Assembly (NCBI GenBank): GCA_945787015.1
Contig: CALZGM010000010.1
Span: forward strand, 1 to 64,000
Length of the DNA: 64,000 bases
Direction: 5' to 3'
Origin: an uncultured Roseburia sp.
GTDB taxonomy: Bacteria > Bacillota > Clostridia > Lachnospirales > Lachnospiraceae
Each line of letters starts with the position of its first letter. Positions within the stretch are counted from its first letter, which is position 1. The notes beneath the pieces are model-generated. The model had not been told where the DNA came from and did not search any database. It was given only the letters and a program-made list of their open reading frames with translations. Made by a program: the position numbers and the translations under genes. Below, piece by piece: positions 44,305 through 54,230 of this stretch.

Positions 44305-46941
44305 TTATTTGTTTGCAATAGCTGCCTGAGCTGCTGCTAATCTTGCGATTGGTACACGGAATGGTGAACATGATACATAGTCCAAACCAATCTTGTGGCA
44401 GAATTCTACGGAAGAAGGATCTCCGCCGTGCTCTCCACAGATACCAACATGAAGTTTTGGATTAACCGGTTTACCAAGCTTGATTGCTGTTTCCATTAAC
44501 TTACCAACACCTGTCTGGTCAAGTTTTGCAAATGGATCATTCTCGAAAATCTTAGCATCATAGTAAGCATTTAAGAACTTACCTGCATCGTCACGAGAGA
44601 AACCGAATGTCATCTGTGTTAAGTCATTTGTACCGAAGCAGAAGAAGTCAGCTTCTGTAGCGATTTCATCAGCTGTAAGAGCAGCTCTTGGAATCTCAAT
44701 CATAGTACCAACTTCGTACTCTAATTCAACGCCTGCTGCTGCGATTTCAGCATCTGCTGTCTCAACAACGACTTTCTTAACGTATTTTAATTCTTTCACT
44801 TCACATACAAGTGGAATCATAATTTCCGGTTTTACTGTCCAGTCAGCATGTTCTTTCTGAACTTCGATAGCTGCACGGATAACAGCCTTAGTCTGCATCT
44901 TAGCAATTTCAGGATAAGTAACTGCAAGACGGCATCCTCTGTGACCCATCATTGGGTTAAATTCATGTAAGGAAGTAATAATTGCCTTGATATCTTCTAC
45001 GGATTTACCCTGAGCATCTGCAAGTTTCTTGATATCTTCTTCTTCTGTAGGAACAAACTCATGAAGAGGTGGATCCAGGAAACGAATAGTAACCGGGTTA
45101 CCTTCCAGAGCTTCATATAATGCCTTGAAGTCTCCCTGCTGATATGGAAGAATCTTTTCAAGAGCAGCTTCTCTTTCTTCTACTGTATCTGCACAGATCA
45201 TCTCACGGAATGCAGCAATTCTGTCTTCCTCGAAGAACATATGCTCTGTACGGCAAAGACCGATACCTTCTGCACCAAGCTCACGAGCTTTCTTAGCATC
45301 TGCAGGAGTATCTGCATTTGTACGAACCTTTAATGTACGATATTTGTCAGCCCAAGCCATTACACGTCCAAATTCACCAGCGATGGAAGCATCAACTGTT
45401 GGAATTAAACCAGCGTAGATGTTACCTGTTGTTCCATCGATAGAGATTTCAGAACCTTCTACGAATGTCTGTCCTGCTAATGTAAATTTCTTATTTTCTT
45501 CATCCATGTTGATTTCGCCACAACCGGATACACAGCAGGTACCCATACCACGAGCAACTACGGCTGCGTGTGATGTCATACCACCACGAACAGTTAAGAT
45601 ACCCTGAGATACTTTCATACCTGTGATATCTTCCGGAGATGTTTCAAGACGTACTAATACGACTTTTTCTCCTCTTGCAGCCCAGCTTTCAGCGTCTTCA
45701 GCTGTAAATACAACTTTACCGCAAGCAGCACCCGGAGATGCACCAAGACCTTTTCCGATTGGTGTAGCAGCTTTTAATGCAGCAGCATCGAACTGTGGAT
45801 GTAATAATGTATCTAAGTTACGAGGATCGATCATAGCAACTGCTTCTGCTTCTGTCTTATGTCCTTCATCAACAAGGTCACAAGCAATCTTTAATGCAGC
45901 CTGAGCGGTTCTCTTACCGTTACGGCACTGTAACATGTATAATTTCTTGTTTTCTACAGTGAATTCCATATCCTGCATGTCATGGTAGTGGTTCTCAAGG
46001 ATATCACATACCTTAACAAATTCATCATATGCTTCTGGGAATTCTTTTTCCATCTGAGCGATTGGCATTGGAGTACGAACACCGGCTACAACGTCTTCAC
46101 CCTGAGCGTTAATTAAGAATTCACCCATAAGTTTCTTCTCACCTGTAGCAGGGTCACGGGTAAATGCAACACCTGTACCGGATTCATCGTTTAAGTTACC
46201 GAATACCATAGGCATTACGTTAACTGCTGTTCCCCAAGAATATGGGATATCGTTATCTCTTCTGTATACGTTTGCACGTGGGTTGTCCCATGAACGGAAT
46301 ACAGCTTCGATTGCTAATTTCAACTGTGTAACAGGGTCAGATGGGAAATCTTCTCCTAACTGGTTCTTGTATTCAGCCTTGAACTGTTCTGCTAATGTCT
46401 TAAGGTCAGCAGCAGTAAGTTCGATATCAAACTGAACACCTTTCTCTGCTTTCATCTTGTCGATAAGCTGTTCAAAATACTTCTTACCAACTTCCATAAC
46501 TACGTCAGAGAACATCTGAATGAAACGTCTATATGAGTCATATACGAAACGCTCAAATTTTGGATCTGGGTTGCCGGCGATCATTGCTTCTACTACTTCG
46601 TCATTTAAACCAAGGTTTAAGATGGTATCCATCATACCAGGCATAGAAGCTCTTGCACCTGAACGAACAGATACTAATAAAGGATTCTTAAGATCCCCAA
46701 ATTTCTTTCCGTTGATCTCTTCCATTTTCTTAACGCCTTCCATAGCCTGAGCCATGATTTCGTCGTTAATCTTACGGCCATCTTCATAGTACTGTGTACA
46801 AGCCTCTGTTGTGATTGTGAATCCCTGTGGTACAGGAAGTCCGATACTTGTCATTTCTGCAAGGTTAGCACCTTTACCACCGAGCAGGTTACGCATGGTC
46901 ATGTCGCCTTCGCTAAACATATACACCCATTTGTTTGCCAT
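44305..46941 (-). CDS. ppdK: Pyruvate, phosphate dikinase
   Basis: The protein has 878 residues. An N-terminal ATP-grasp domain (LLGGKGANLAEM), a phosphohistidine domain with the catalytic His in GGMTSHAAVVARGMG, and a C-terminal PEP/pyruvate barrel with the catalytic Cys in GICGEHGGDPSS. It converts pyruvate, ATP and phosphate to PEP, AMP and pyrophosphate and back; many clostridia use it in a pyrophosphate-linked glycolysis. It stands alone behind a long leader. Confidence 0.97.
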   Translation of the reverse strand: MANKWVYMFSEGDMTMRNLLGGKGANLAEMTSIGLPVPQGFTITTEACTQYYEDGRKINDEIMAQAMEGVKKMEEINGKKFGDLKNPLLVSVRSGARASMPGMMDTILNLGLNDEVVEAMIAGNPDPKFERFVYDSYRRFIQMFSDVVMEVGKKYFEQLIDKMKAEKGVQFDIELTAADLKTLAEQFKAEYKNQLGEDFPSDPVTQLKLAIEAVFRSWDNPRANVYRRDNDIPYSWGTAVNVMPMVFGNLNDESGTGVAFTRDPATGEKKLMGEFLINAQGEDVVAGVRTPMPIAQMEKEFPEAYDEFVKVCDILENHYHDMQDMEFTVENKKLYMLQCRNGKRTAQAALKIACDLVDEGHKTEAEAVAMIDPRNLDTLLHPQFDAAALKAATPIGKGLGASPGAACGKVVFTAEDAESWAARGEKVVLVRLETSPEDITGMKVSQGILTVRGGMTSHAAVVARGMGTCCVSGCGEINMDEENKKFTLAGQTFVEGSEISIDGTTGNIYAGLIPTVDASIAGEFGRVMAWADKYRTLKVRTNADTPADAKKARELGAEGIGLCRTEHMFFEEDRIAAFREMICADTVEEREAALEKILPYQQGDFKALYEALEGNPVTIRFLDPPLHEFVPTEEEDIKKLADAQGKSVEDIKAIITSLHEFNPMMGHRGCRLAVTYPEIAKMQTKAVIRAAIEVQKEHADWTVKPEIMIPLVCEVKELKYVKKVVVETADAEIAAAGVELEYEVGTMIEIPRAALTADEIATEADFFCFGTNDLTQMTFGFSRDDAGKFLNAYYDAKIFENDPFAKLDQTGVGKLMETAIKLGKPVNPKLHVGICGEHGGDPSSVEFCHKIGLDYVSCSPFRVPIARLAAAQAAIANK

Positions 46942-47036
46942 TTTTAATTCCTCCTAATATTTATATCTTCTAAGTATGAGAGAATCAGATTCTCCATAAT
47001 CAGCAATTTTATGTCCGCCTCAAAGCGCACACATCC

Positions 47037-47064
47037 ATAATATCACAATTTTACCAATTGGCAA
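47037..47064 (-). promoter_or_regulatory. Promoter of ppdK
   Basis: On the minus strand: -35 TTGCCA (47059-47064), 16-bp spacer, -10 TATTAT (47037-47042). The leader is about 90 bases and holds one short palindrome (GAGAATC.GATTCTC around 46979-46993); no known riboswitch fold was recognised. This promoter and the glyRS terminator are all that was seen in the gene-free stretch 46942-47242. Confidence 0.6.
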
Positions 47065-47197
47065 CCATTATTTTCTCTTATTTGACACTTTTTTTGTTCA
47101 TATTTCACAATTTAAAACAACGTTTCATATTATGAAACTCTCGCTACTAAGTTGTCGCAATTCACAACTATTTTTTACTATTTATCAATAAATTCTG

Positions 47198-47240
47198 AAA
47201 AAAAAGCCAACCGGCTAAATGCCGATTGACCTTTCTTTTT
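47198..47240 (-). terminator. Terminator of the era-recO-glyRS operon
   Basis: Stem CAA.CGGC with GCCG.TTG around TAAAT (47206-47230) and a run of eight Ts on the minus strand, directly after the glyRS stop codon. Confidence 0.8.
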
Positions 47241-47242
47241 TC

Positions 47243-48640
47243 TTACCATTCAAACTTCTTTGCAAAGTAAGCATCTAATTCTTCGATTTTAATTCTTTCC
47301 TGTTCCATCGTATCACGGTCACGTACGGTTACGCATCCGTCTGTCTCTGAATCAAAGTCATAGGTAACACAGAATGGTGTACCGATTTCATCCTGTCTTC
47401 TGTAACGTTTACCAATGTTTCCTCTGTCATCAAATTCACAATTATATTTCTTAGAAAGTCCCGCAAATACTTTTTCTGCGCCTTCGTTTAATTTCTTTGA
47501 TAGAGGAAGCACACCAATCTTAACCGGTGCTAATGCCGGATGGAAATGAAGAACTGTTCTCATATCCGGTTTTTCTTCAGTTCCGATGTTCTCCTCATCA
47601 TAAGCTGCACATAAAAATGCCAGTACGACACGGTCTGCACCAAGGGATGGCTCTACAACATATGGTACATAACGCTCATTCTTCTCATCATCAAAATAGC
47701 TCATATCCTGTCCGGATACATTCTGATGCTGGGTTAAATCATAGTCTGTTCTGTCAGCGATACCCCATAATTCGCCCCATCCAAATGGGAATAAGAATTC
47801 AATATCGGTTGTTCCTTTACTGTAGAAACACAATTCTTCCGGCGAATGGTCACGAAGACGCATTTCATCTTCTTTGATACCGAGAGATAATAACCAGTCA
47901 CGGCAGAAGCCTCTCCAATACTGGAACCACTCTAAATCTGTACCCGGCTCACAGAAGAATTCCAGTTCCATCTGCTCAAACTCACGGGTACGGAACGTAA
48001 AGTTACCCGGTGTAATCTCGTTACGGAAGGATTTACCAATCTGTCCGATACCGAATGGAATTTTCTTTCTGGATGTTCTCTGAACATTCTTAAAGTTTAC
48101 GAAAATACCCTGAGCAGTTTCCGGTCTTAAGTATACAGTATTTTTGGCATCTTCTGTAACACCCTGGAAGGTTTTAAACATCAGGTTAAACTGACGGATA
48201 TCAGTAAAATTGTGTTTTCCACAGGTTGGACATGGTACGTTGTGTTCCTCAATGAAATTCTTCATTTCTTCCTGTGACCATGCATCTACAGAACCTTCTA
48301 ATGTAATGTTATTTTCTTCGCAATAGTCTTCAATTAATTTGTCTGCACGGAAACGTTCATGACATTCCTTACAATCCATCAGCGGGTCAGCGAAACCGCC
48401 AAGGTGACCGGAGGCAACCCATGTCTGCGGATTCATTAAAATCGCACAGTCTACACCAACGTTGTATGGATTTTCCTGAATAAATTTCTGCCACCATGCT
48501 CTTTTTACATTATTTTTCAACTCCACACCAAGATTACCGTAATCCCAGGTATTTGCAAGTCCTCCATAGATTTCTGAACCCGGATATACAAATCCTCTTG
48601 ATTTTGCCAGTGCTACAATTTTTTCCATTGACTTTTCCAT
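47243..48640 (-). CDS. glyS: Glycyl-tRNA synthetase, alpha2 type
   Basis: The protein has 465 residues. It is the single-chain class II enzyme, not the alpha/beta tetramer. Class II motifs: motif 2 [25 protein letters not shown], here with the family's FR.E and FEQ.E, and motif 3 [11 protein letters not shown]-terminal [12 protein letters not shown] and the zinc-type CPTC are present. It charges tRNA-Gly. No T-box leader was found: the lipoprotein gene ends only 21 bases upstream, so it is expressed from the era-side promoter. Confidence 0.96.
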   Translation of the reverse strand: MEKSMEKIVALAKSRGFVYPGSEIYGGLANTWDYGNLGVELKNNVKRAWWQKFIQENPYNVGVDCAILMNPQTWVASGHLGGFADPLMDCKECHERFRADKLIEDYCEENNITLEGSVDAWSQEEMKNFIEEHNVPCPTCGKHNFTDIRQFNLMFKTFQGVTEDAKNTVYLRPETAQGIFVNFKNVQRTSRKKIPFGIGQIGKSFRNEITPGNFTFRTREFEQMELEFFCEPGTDLEWFQYWRGFCRDWLLSLGIKEDEMRLRDHSPEELCFYSKGTTDIEFLFPFGWGELWGIADRTDYDLTQHQNVSGQDMSYFDDEKNERYVPYVVEPSLGADRVVLAFLCAAYDEENIGTEEKPDMRTVLHFHPALAPVKIGVLPLSKKLNEGAEKVFAGLSKKYNCEFDDRGNIGKRYRRQDEIGTPFCVTYDFDSETDGCVTVRDRDTMEQERIKIEELDAYFAKKFEW

Positions 48641-48661
48641 AATTAATTTCCTCGCATTTCT

Positions 48662-49279
48662 CTATTTATATATGATATAAGTATATTTATCAGATTCCAG
48701 CGATGGGTTTTCCTCATCGCGAATAGATACGGTATCTTTTGCTGTTACGGTTACATTCTCCGTAGAAACATACAGGATTTTTCCGCCAACCTTCACATCA
48801 GTATTTGCTCCGATAATCACTACATGTAATTTTTCAGATTCTAAAATCTCTGATTTGGCTGCGGTTCCTACAATCTCGCCCTTCTCCACCTTTGAAAAAG
48901 AGGTATCAAATTTATACCCGGCCGCATAAGCCTCCGCTACAGTTCCCTGATATAACGGAATGTCCGTAAAGTTACTGTAATCTGCTATCGATTTGAACTC
49001 CATTTTTAATTTTGCTACATCCTCTTCGATAGCAAATGAAGTTAAAGTTACGGAATCCACTTCATGTTTTTTATTATAAGTATCAATTGCATCCTCAGCA
49101 AACGATTTAAAATCCTCTTCAGTATAGTAGGATTTATCAAAGGCTTCCACGTCGATGCTTTGCACCTTTCCCTTTTTCCCTACGATAAGAATCGTTTCAT
49201 CACTGTCAGTAGCACCACACCCGGCAAACATGCAGGTAAACATGCATAAAGCCAACAACATGCATCCGAATTTCTTCAT
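48662..49279 (-). CDS. Putative lipoprotein of unknown function
   Basis: The protein has 205 residues from ATG 49279 (GGAG eight bases upstream; a GTG at 49288 is less likely). A lipobox, MFAGCG, follows a hydrophobic segment, so it should be lipid-modified on Cys and held on the outer face of the membrane. The rest is Asp/Glu/Lys-rich alpha/beta sequence (VGKKGKVQSIDVEAFDKSYY) with no family I recognise with certainty. It lies between recO and glyRS. Confidence 0.8.
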   Translation of the reverse strand: MKKFGCMLLALCMFTCMFAGCGATDSDETILIVGKKGKVQSIDVEAFDKSYYTEEDFKSFAEDAIDTYNKKHEVDSVTLTSFAIEEDVAKLKMEFKSIADYSNFTDIPLYQGTVAEAYAAGYKFDTSFSKVEKGEIVGTAAKSEILESEKLHVVIIGANTDVKVGGKILYVSTENVTVTAKDTVSIRDEENPSLESDKYTYIIYK

Positions 49280-49378
49280 ACGAAACACTCCAATCTATTT
49301 CGGTTAATCTAGCCCATTATACCCTTTTCGTCACATGATTTCAACTGAAAAAACGTGAAATACGATGATTTCGTAAAA

Positions 49379-50122
49379 TCAAGTGATTTCTTCCAATATC
49401 TTCAATGATTTGAACGAATGATTAAGATACAGATGCAGATATTCATCCAGCATCCTGCGCAATTCCGATAATACCGTATCAGAAACAGCAAAGGTAAAGA
49501 GCTTCGTGATATCCGAAGAAATGATATACTGCATCGTATACACCGTTGATTCCGTCATCTTCCATGCATCCTCCGCTTTCTTTTTACAGTCCGCACAAAG
49601 CATACCGCCTTTTCTTACCGAAAAATAAAACAGCTGCTCCTTCTTTCCGCAGGAAAGACAACCAAACACATTTGGTGCTTCCCCGTTTACCGCTAATGCC
49701 TTTAATTCAAAAATCGCTCTCACCAGACGGTTATCGTAACTGTTGCTCTCCAATGCCCTAAGACTTTGGTACAGAAGCTTTAGCATTTCTTTTTCATCAT
49801 TATTTTCTTGACAGTAATAATCAGAAAACTCCAAAAAATAAAATCCGTAGTAAGCTGCCTCCGGATCAAGCGCCAGTTCCCTGAAATAATTGGAAACAGA
49901 TGCTTTTGCAAGCGTATATGTAGAACGTCCCTCAAAGAGTTCAAACTCGCCAAAAGAAAAAGGATTGGTTGCAGCTAAAAGCTGGCTGTTTGGCCGGCGC
50001 GCCCCACGGGCAAAAGCTGTAATCTTCCCTCTTTCCTTGGTTAGCAGCGTTATTCTTTTATCATACTCACCTATTGGCATGGCACTTAACACCAGCCCCG
50101 TCACGATTAGGTTTGCTCCCAT
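49379..50122 (-). CDS. recO: DNA repair protein RecO
   Basis: The protein has 247 residues. An N-terminal OB fold (VTGLVLSAMPIGEYDKRITLLTKERGKITAFARG) and a helical domain with a zinc tetrad CLSC and CADC. RecO loads RecA on SSB-coated DNA with RecR. Its start overlaps the yqzL reading frame by 56 bases. The era-yqzL-recO order is shared with Bacillus and many clostridia. Confidence 0.95.
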   Translation of the reverse strand: MGANLIVTGLVLSAMPIGEYDKRITLLTKERGKITAFARGARRPNSQLLAATNPFSFGEFELFEGRSTYTLAKASVSNYFRELALDPEAAYYGFYFLEFSDYYCQENNDEKEMLKLLYQSLRALESNSYDNRLVRAIFELKALAVNGEAPNVFGCLSCGKKEQLFYFSVRKGGMLCADCKKKAEDAWKMTESTVYTMQYIISSDITKLFTFAVSDTVLSELRRMLDEYLHLYLNHSFKSLKILEEIT

Positions 50123-50216
50123 CCGGTTCTACTTCCTGCTTTTCTCTTTCTTTACAAAATTTCAAATAATCTTCCACCCTTCCGGTGGTGACAAAGTGCT
50201 TCCAGGTTTCCTCCAA
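50067..50216 (-). CDS. yqzL: Small YqzL-family protein
   Basis: A 49-codon frame between era and recO: it reads LEETWKHFVTTGRVEDYLKF and continues with CKEREKQ, matching the YqzL pattern (W-K-x-F-x-x-T-G-x-x-x-x-Y-L-x-F) known between era and recO in Firmicutes. No ATG is available; the likely start is TTG at 50216, with GGAGG nine bases upstream. The last 56 bases overlap recO in another frame. The cellular role of the family is unknown to me. Confidence 0.65.
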   Translation of the reverse strand: MEETWKHFVTTGRVEDYLKFCKEREKQEVEPDGSKPNRDGAGVKCHANR

Positions 50217-50275
50217 AAGTTCCTTCCTCCATTTCCTTCTTTTGATAGAAATAGAATCTCCAACAGAGAAAAACC

Positions 50276-51184
50276 TTATACCTCGTCCTTGTTGTAACCA
50301 AAATTTTTCATCAGATAATCGCTGTCACGCCAGTCCTTTTTCACCTTCACCCAAAGCTTTAAATTCACCTTTGCATCCAGCATATGCTCGATTTCATAGC
50401 GGGCATTGGTGCCGATTTTCTTTAGCATGGCACCGCCTTTTCCGATAATAATTCCCTTATGGGAATCCCGTTCGCAGACAATGGTCGCATCTATATCAAA
50501 AAAATTCTGGCCTTTTCTCTGCTTCATCTGGTCAATATATACCGCAATACCATGCGGAATTTCATCATCTAATGCATGCAGCGCCTTTTCACGGATAATT
50601 TCAGCCACAATTGCACGCTCCGGTTGGTCGGTAATCGTATCTTCGTCATAGAATTGTGGTCCGTAAGGAAGATATTTAAAAATCATATCAATGACTGCGG
50701 GGAGATTTTGTGCTCGTAATGCAGACACCGGAATGATTTCTGCAAAGTCGTAAACCTTACGATAGGTATCGATGTATTCAAGAACCTTTTCCTTTTCTAC
50801 GGTGTCTACCTTATTAATAATCAGTATAACCGGTGTATCTACTTTCTTCAGCTGCTCAATAATGTGCTGCTCACCGGCACCGATAAAATTTGACGGCTCG
50901 ACCAGCCACAAAATAACATCTACCTCGCTTAAGGTGCGCTCTGCCACATTTACCATGTATTCGCCCAGCTTATTTTTCGCCTGGTGAATTCCCGGCGTAT
51001 CCAAAAAAACAATCTGGCCCCGTTCCATGTCTGTATAAACCGTCTGGATACGATTACGGGTGGTCTGCGGCTTTTTGGAAGTAATGGCTATTTTCTGACC
51101 AATCAAATGATTCATTAAAGTGGACTTTCCCACGTTCGGACGTCCGATTAAGGTTACAAATCCGGATTTAAAATTGTTTTCCAT
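50276..51184 (-). CDS. era: GTPase Era
   Basis: The protein has 302 residues. G1 GRPNVGKST, G2 TTRNRI, G3 DTPG, G4 NKVD, G5 SAL, then the C-terminal KH domain (ERDSHKGIIIGKGGAMLKKIG). It helps mature the 16S rRNA 3' end in the 30S subunit. It lies 21 bases after the M16C protease gene and before yqzL and recO. Confidence 0.97.
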   Translation of the reverse strand: MENNFKSGFVTLIGRPNVGKSTLMNHLIGQKIAITSKKPQTTRNRIQTVYTDMERGQIVFLDTPGIHQAKNKLGEYMVNVAERTLSEVDVILWLVEPSNFIGAGEQHIIEQLKKVDTPVILIINKVDTVEKEKVLEYIDTYRKVYDFAEIIPVSALRAQNLPAVIDMIFKYLPYGPQFYDEDTITDQPERAIVAEIIREKALHALDDEIPHGIAVYIDQMKQRKGQNFFDIDATIVCERDSHKGIIIGKGGAMLKKIGTNARYEIEHMLDAKVNLKLWVKVKKDWRDSDYLMKNFGYNKDEV

Positions 51185-51205
51185 GTATTTCCTCTCGTTG
51201 TATGA

Positions 51206-54115
51206 CTAATATAAATTTTTTAATTCTTTAAATAATGTCTTTTCCTGCTTCAGCTTCTCTTCATTTCCAACAACGCAGATATTCTGCTCGTCAAGTACCG
51301 AAGCCACCAAATCCTTTAAGTTACGGATATCGGCATCCGTCGCTCCGATGACCTGGTCACGTTCCTTTTGTAGTTCCTCAAAGGTCAGCCCCTGCAAATA
51401 AGCTGTCATGGAACGTTCCCCTTTTGCAAACGGATTCATCGGCGTATCCATCTCACTAATGGTTCCGATAATATATTTGGTCATTTCATGCTCATCCGCC
51501 GTAAACTGTTCCAAGAAAGCCGGAATGCCATCATAAACCTCGTTGGTTTTGCTTAAGTTCGGATCACGGTAGGATACAAAATACATATCACCGTTTCGCA
51601 TACAACCATTCATACAGCCATATGCTCCTCCTTTTACACGCACCTGATTCCAAAGATAATCATAGCCTAAAACCACCTTTAAAATACGAAGTGCTCCCTG
51701 ATAGTTAAAACCATGCGCCCGGTAATTACCGGCTCTTGCTACATACTGCACCTGGGAAGCATCCATAAATCCCTCGTTCTTCTGTGTAAAGGTAAATTCT
51801 GCTGCCGGTCCGATGCCTTCGCCTTCCTTCAGTTTTTCCTTCACATCCAAAATCTGTGCCTCGGCTGTTTGATAGTCCTCTTTACTACAGGTTACACTGA
51901 CAAGCAGTCTTTCCTTTGTAAAAATCTGATTTGTAAGAGAGGTAAGTTTTTCTATCAGCATGTGTTTTTTTGTTTCAAAATCTGCTTCTATCTCATCCAC
52001 AACGCGATAGAGTTTGATGCTGTTTCTATATGCAGCTGTCTTTGAGAAATAGCTCATTGCACGGGTGGATGCCACAGAGTGTCCGGCACCGCTTAATGCC
52101 ATCTGTAATCTCGCCTTCAACTCAGCTAAGATTTCACGCAGACGTTTTTCATCCTCCAAGCGTGAAGTAAGCACCATCTCTTCCACCAGTTTTATCGCAT
52201 CCGGTAATTTATCCGTCAACGCCTTCGTGCGGACCTCAAACATCGCTTTTACGTCATCTTTATCCGTAACACTCGGATAAAGTCCCATGGTAGTGCTCAC
52301 TCCACCGGTATGGAAATTCACCTCATCGGCAAAGTCTGCATAAGAATAAGATTCTGTATCCACATAGCCTAACACGGACTTTAAGATACCGATATATGGA
52401 AGATCCTCTTCCGGAATATCCTTCATATCAAACAAAAGTGCCAGATAAACGATTCCGTTTGTAAACATTTCATGATGCATCACCATCGTATCGCCAATGA
52501 AATGTTCTTCATTCGAAAACGGCATAGCTGCTTTTTTCATATCGGCTCTTTCGAGCATTGGTATCTTGTCCAAATCCTCTTTTGGTGACGGCTCCTCCTG
52601 ATAGGCTGCAAGCTGCTTTGTCTCTTCTACCAACCGTTTGATTTCTTCTTCGCTTAGGTTTTCCTTATATGCTTTCAGTTTCTGCTCCAATGCGGCCTCG
52701 TTCTCTGCATTTAAGCCTTTTTTCGGCTCTACGATGACAACAGAAGCATGGGTATTCCAAAGGAAGTATTTTTGAATCAGTTCTTCAAAATAATTTGTTT
52801 CTACCTGCTTTCTTAAATAAGCATAAACCTCGTTTGCCTCCAGATGTAAAAATGCAGCCGAATCGTCATATAACCAGCTTTCCAGACACTGAATACCGTA
52901 GAGAAGTCCTCTCGGTGAAGAACCATAATCTGCTTCGCGATAGCGGAACTCCGCACTGTTGATTCCTGCCAGAAGCGATTTTTTATTCAAGCCTTCTTTT
53001 ACAAGCTGCTCTAAGGTCTCTCTGATAATGCTTAAGAACCGCTCTTTATCCGATGCATTTGCATTTTTTGCAATGATACTAAAGGTCGGCTGTTTGATAC
53101 TGCTGTCATAGCCGCCACTAATCTCACTGCCGATTCCCGCATCCGTAAGTGCTTTTTTAATCGACGCACCCGGTGCTCCAACTAATACATAATCTAAAAT
53201 ATCAAATGCCTGATACAGTTTGGCATCCAAGGTCGTTCCCAGCACCAGGTTGTAAGACAGATAGGTGTTATCCTCTTCGGATTCCCCGGAGGAAATGGAG
53301 TAGTTTTTAGTAAGCTCTACCGGTGTCGCAAACGCTTCCTGAGTTTTAATATCTGAATCCGGCTCTGTTTTTTCATAATGACATAAATATGCTTCATCCA
53401 GCCACTGCAGGCGCTCTTCCACATCCATGTCTCCGTACAGGTAGATGTAGGAATTACTCGGATGGTAGTATCTGCGGTGGAAGTTTAAGTATTCTTCATA
53501 CGTAAGGTCCGGAATGCATTCCGGATCACCGCCGGACTCATTTACATAGCAGGTATCCGGAAACAGGGAGTTTAAAATCTGTCTGCTTAAGACATCATCT
53601 GCGGAAGAAAATGCCCCTTTCATTTCGTTATATACGACACCATTAATAGTGATTGGACTATCTTCGTCTTCCAGCTCGTAATGCCAGCCTTCCTGCTTGA
53701 AGATTTCCTGATATTTATAAATATTCGGATGGAATACTGCATCCATATAAACGCTCATCAGATTAGAAAAATCCTTGTCGTTGCAGCTGGCTACCGGATA
53801 GATGGTCTTGTCCGGATAAGTCATCGCATTTAAAAAAGTATTTAAAGAACCCTTTGCCAGTTCAATAAATGGATCCTTTACCGGGTATTTTTCGGAACCG
53901 CACAATACCGTGTGCTCAATGATATGCGCTACACCGGTGGAATTCTCGGTCGGTGTACGGAACCCAATCATAAATACCTTATTCTCATCATCGTTACTGA
54001 TGACTGCGATTCTGGCACCGCTTTTCTTATGCCGAAGCACCAGCCCTTTTGCATTTAAATCACCTAAATTTTTCTGTTCTTCTACTTCATAAGCAGATAA
54101 CTCTTTTACGTTCAT
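51206..54115 (-). CDS. M16C insulinase-family metallopeptidase (presequence-protease-like)
   Basis: The protein has about 969 residues from ATG 54115 (AAGGAAA site; the earlier ATG at 54142 has none). The inverted zinc motif HIIEH (His-x-x-Glu-His) and the distal Glu in YNEMKGAFSS make it an active member; the second half is the inactive M16C partner domain. It lacks an export signal, so it acts in the cytoplasm, probably degrading short peptides. It opens the operon with era, yqzL, recO, a lipoprotein and glyRS. Confidence 0.92.
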   Translation of the reverse strand: MNVKELSAYEVEEQKNLGDLNAKGLVLRHKKSGARIAVISNDDENKVFMIGFRTPTENSTGVAHIIEHTVLCGSEKYPVKDPFIELAKGSLNTFLNAMTYPDKTIYPVASCNDKDFSNLMSVYMDAVFHPNIYKYQEIFKQEGWHYELEDEDSPITINGVVYNEMKGAFSSADDVLSRQILNSLFPDTCYVNESGGDPECIPDLTYEEYLNFHRRYYHPSNSYIYLYGDMDVEERLQWLDEAYLCHYEKTEPDSDIKTQEAFATPVELTKNYSISSGESEEDNTYLSYNLVLGTTLDAKLYQAFDILDYVLVGAPGASIKKALTDAGIGSEISGGYDSSIKQPTFSIIAKNANASDKERFLSIIRETLEQLVKEGLNKKSLLAGINSAEFRYREADYGSSPRGLLYGIQCLESWLYDDSAAFLHLEANEVYAYLRKQVETNYFEELIQKYFLWNTHASVVIVEPKKGLNAENEAALEQKLKAYKENLSEEEIKRLVEETKQLAAYQEEPSPKEDLDKIPMLERADMKKAAMPFSNEEHFIGDTMVMHHEMFTNGIVYLALLFDMKDIPEEDLPYIGILKSVLGYVDTESYSYADFADEVNFHTGGVSTTMGLYPSVTDKDDVKAMFEVRTKALTDKLPDAIKLVEEMVLTSRLEDEKRLREILAELKARLQMALSGAGHSVASTRAMSYFSKTAAYRNSIKLYRVVDEIEADFETKKHMLIEKLTSLTNQIFTKERLLVSVTCSKEDYQTAEAQILDVKEKLKEGEGIGPAAEFTFTQKNEGFMDASQVQYVARAGNYRAHGFNYQGALRILKVVLGYDYLWNQVRVKGGAYGCMNGCMRNGDMYFVSYRDPNLSKTNEVYDGIPAFLEQFTADEHEMTKYIIGTISEMDTPMNPFAKGERSMTAYLQGLTFEELQKERDQVIGATDADIRNLKDLVASVLDEQNICVVGNEEKLKQEKTLFKELKNLY

Positions 54116-54230
54116 GTTTCTATTTCCTTTTCTTATCAGCATGTTGCCGGTTATTCTATCTATTCTGTAGTTTTTACAGGATACCTATACTCCATTCTAT
54201 CATTATTAAATTTGAAATGCTATCCTAAGT

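Noticed and set aside
48641-48661. T-box leader for glycyl-tRNA synthetase
   Set aside because: Only 21 bases separate the lipoprotein stop from the start of glyRS, and no T-box motif is present.
54166-54180. CTGTA.TACAG hairpin upstream of the M16C protease gene
   Set aside because: Five-bp stem without a T run or known leader fold; too weak to call a terminator or riboswitch.
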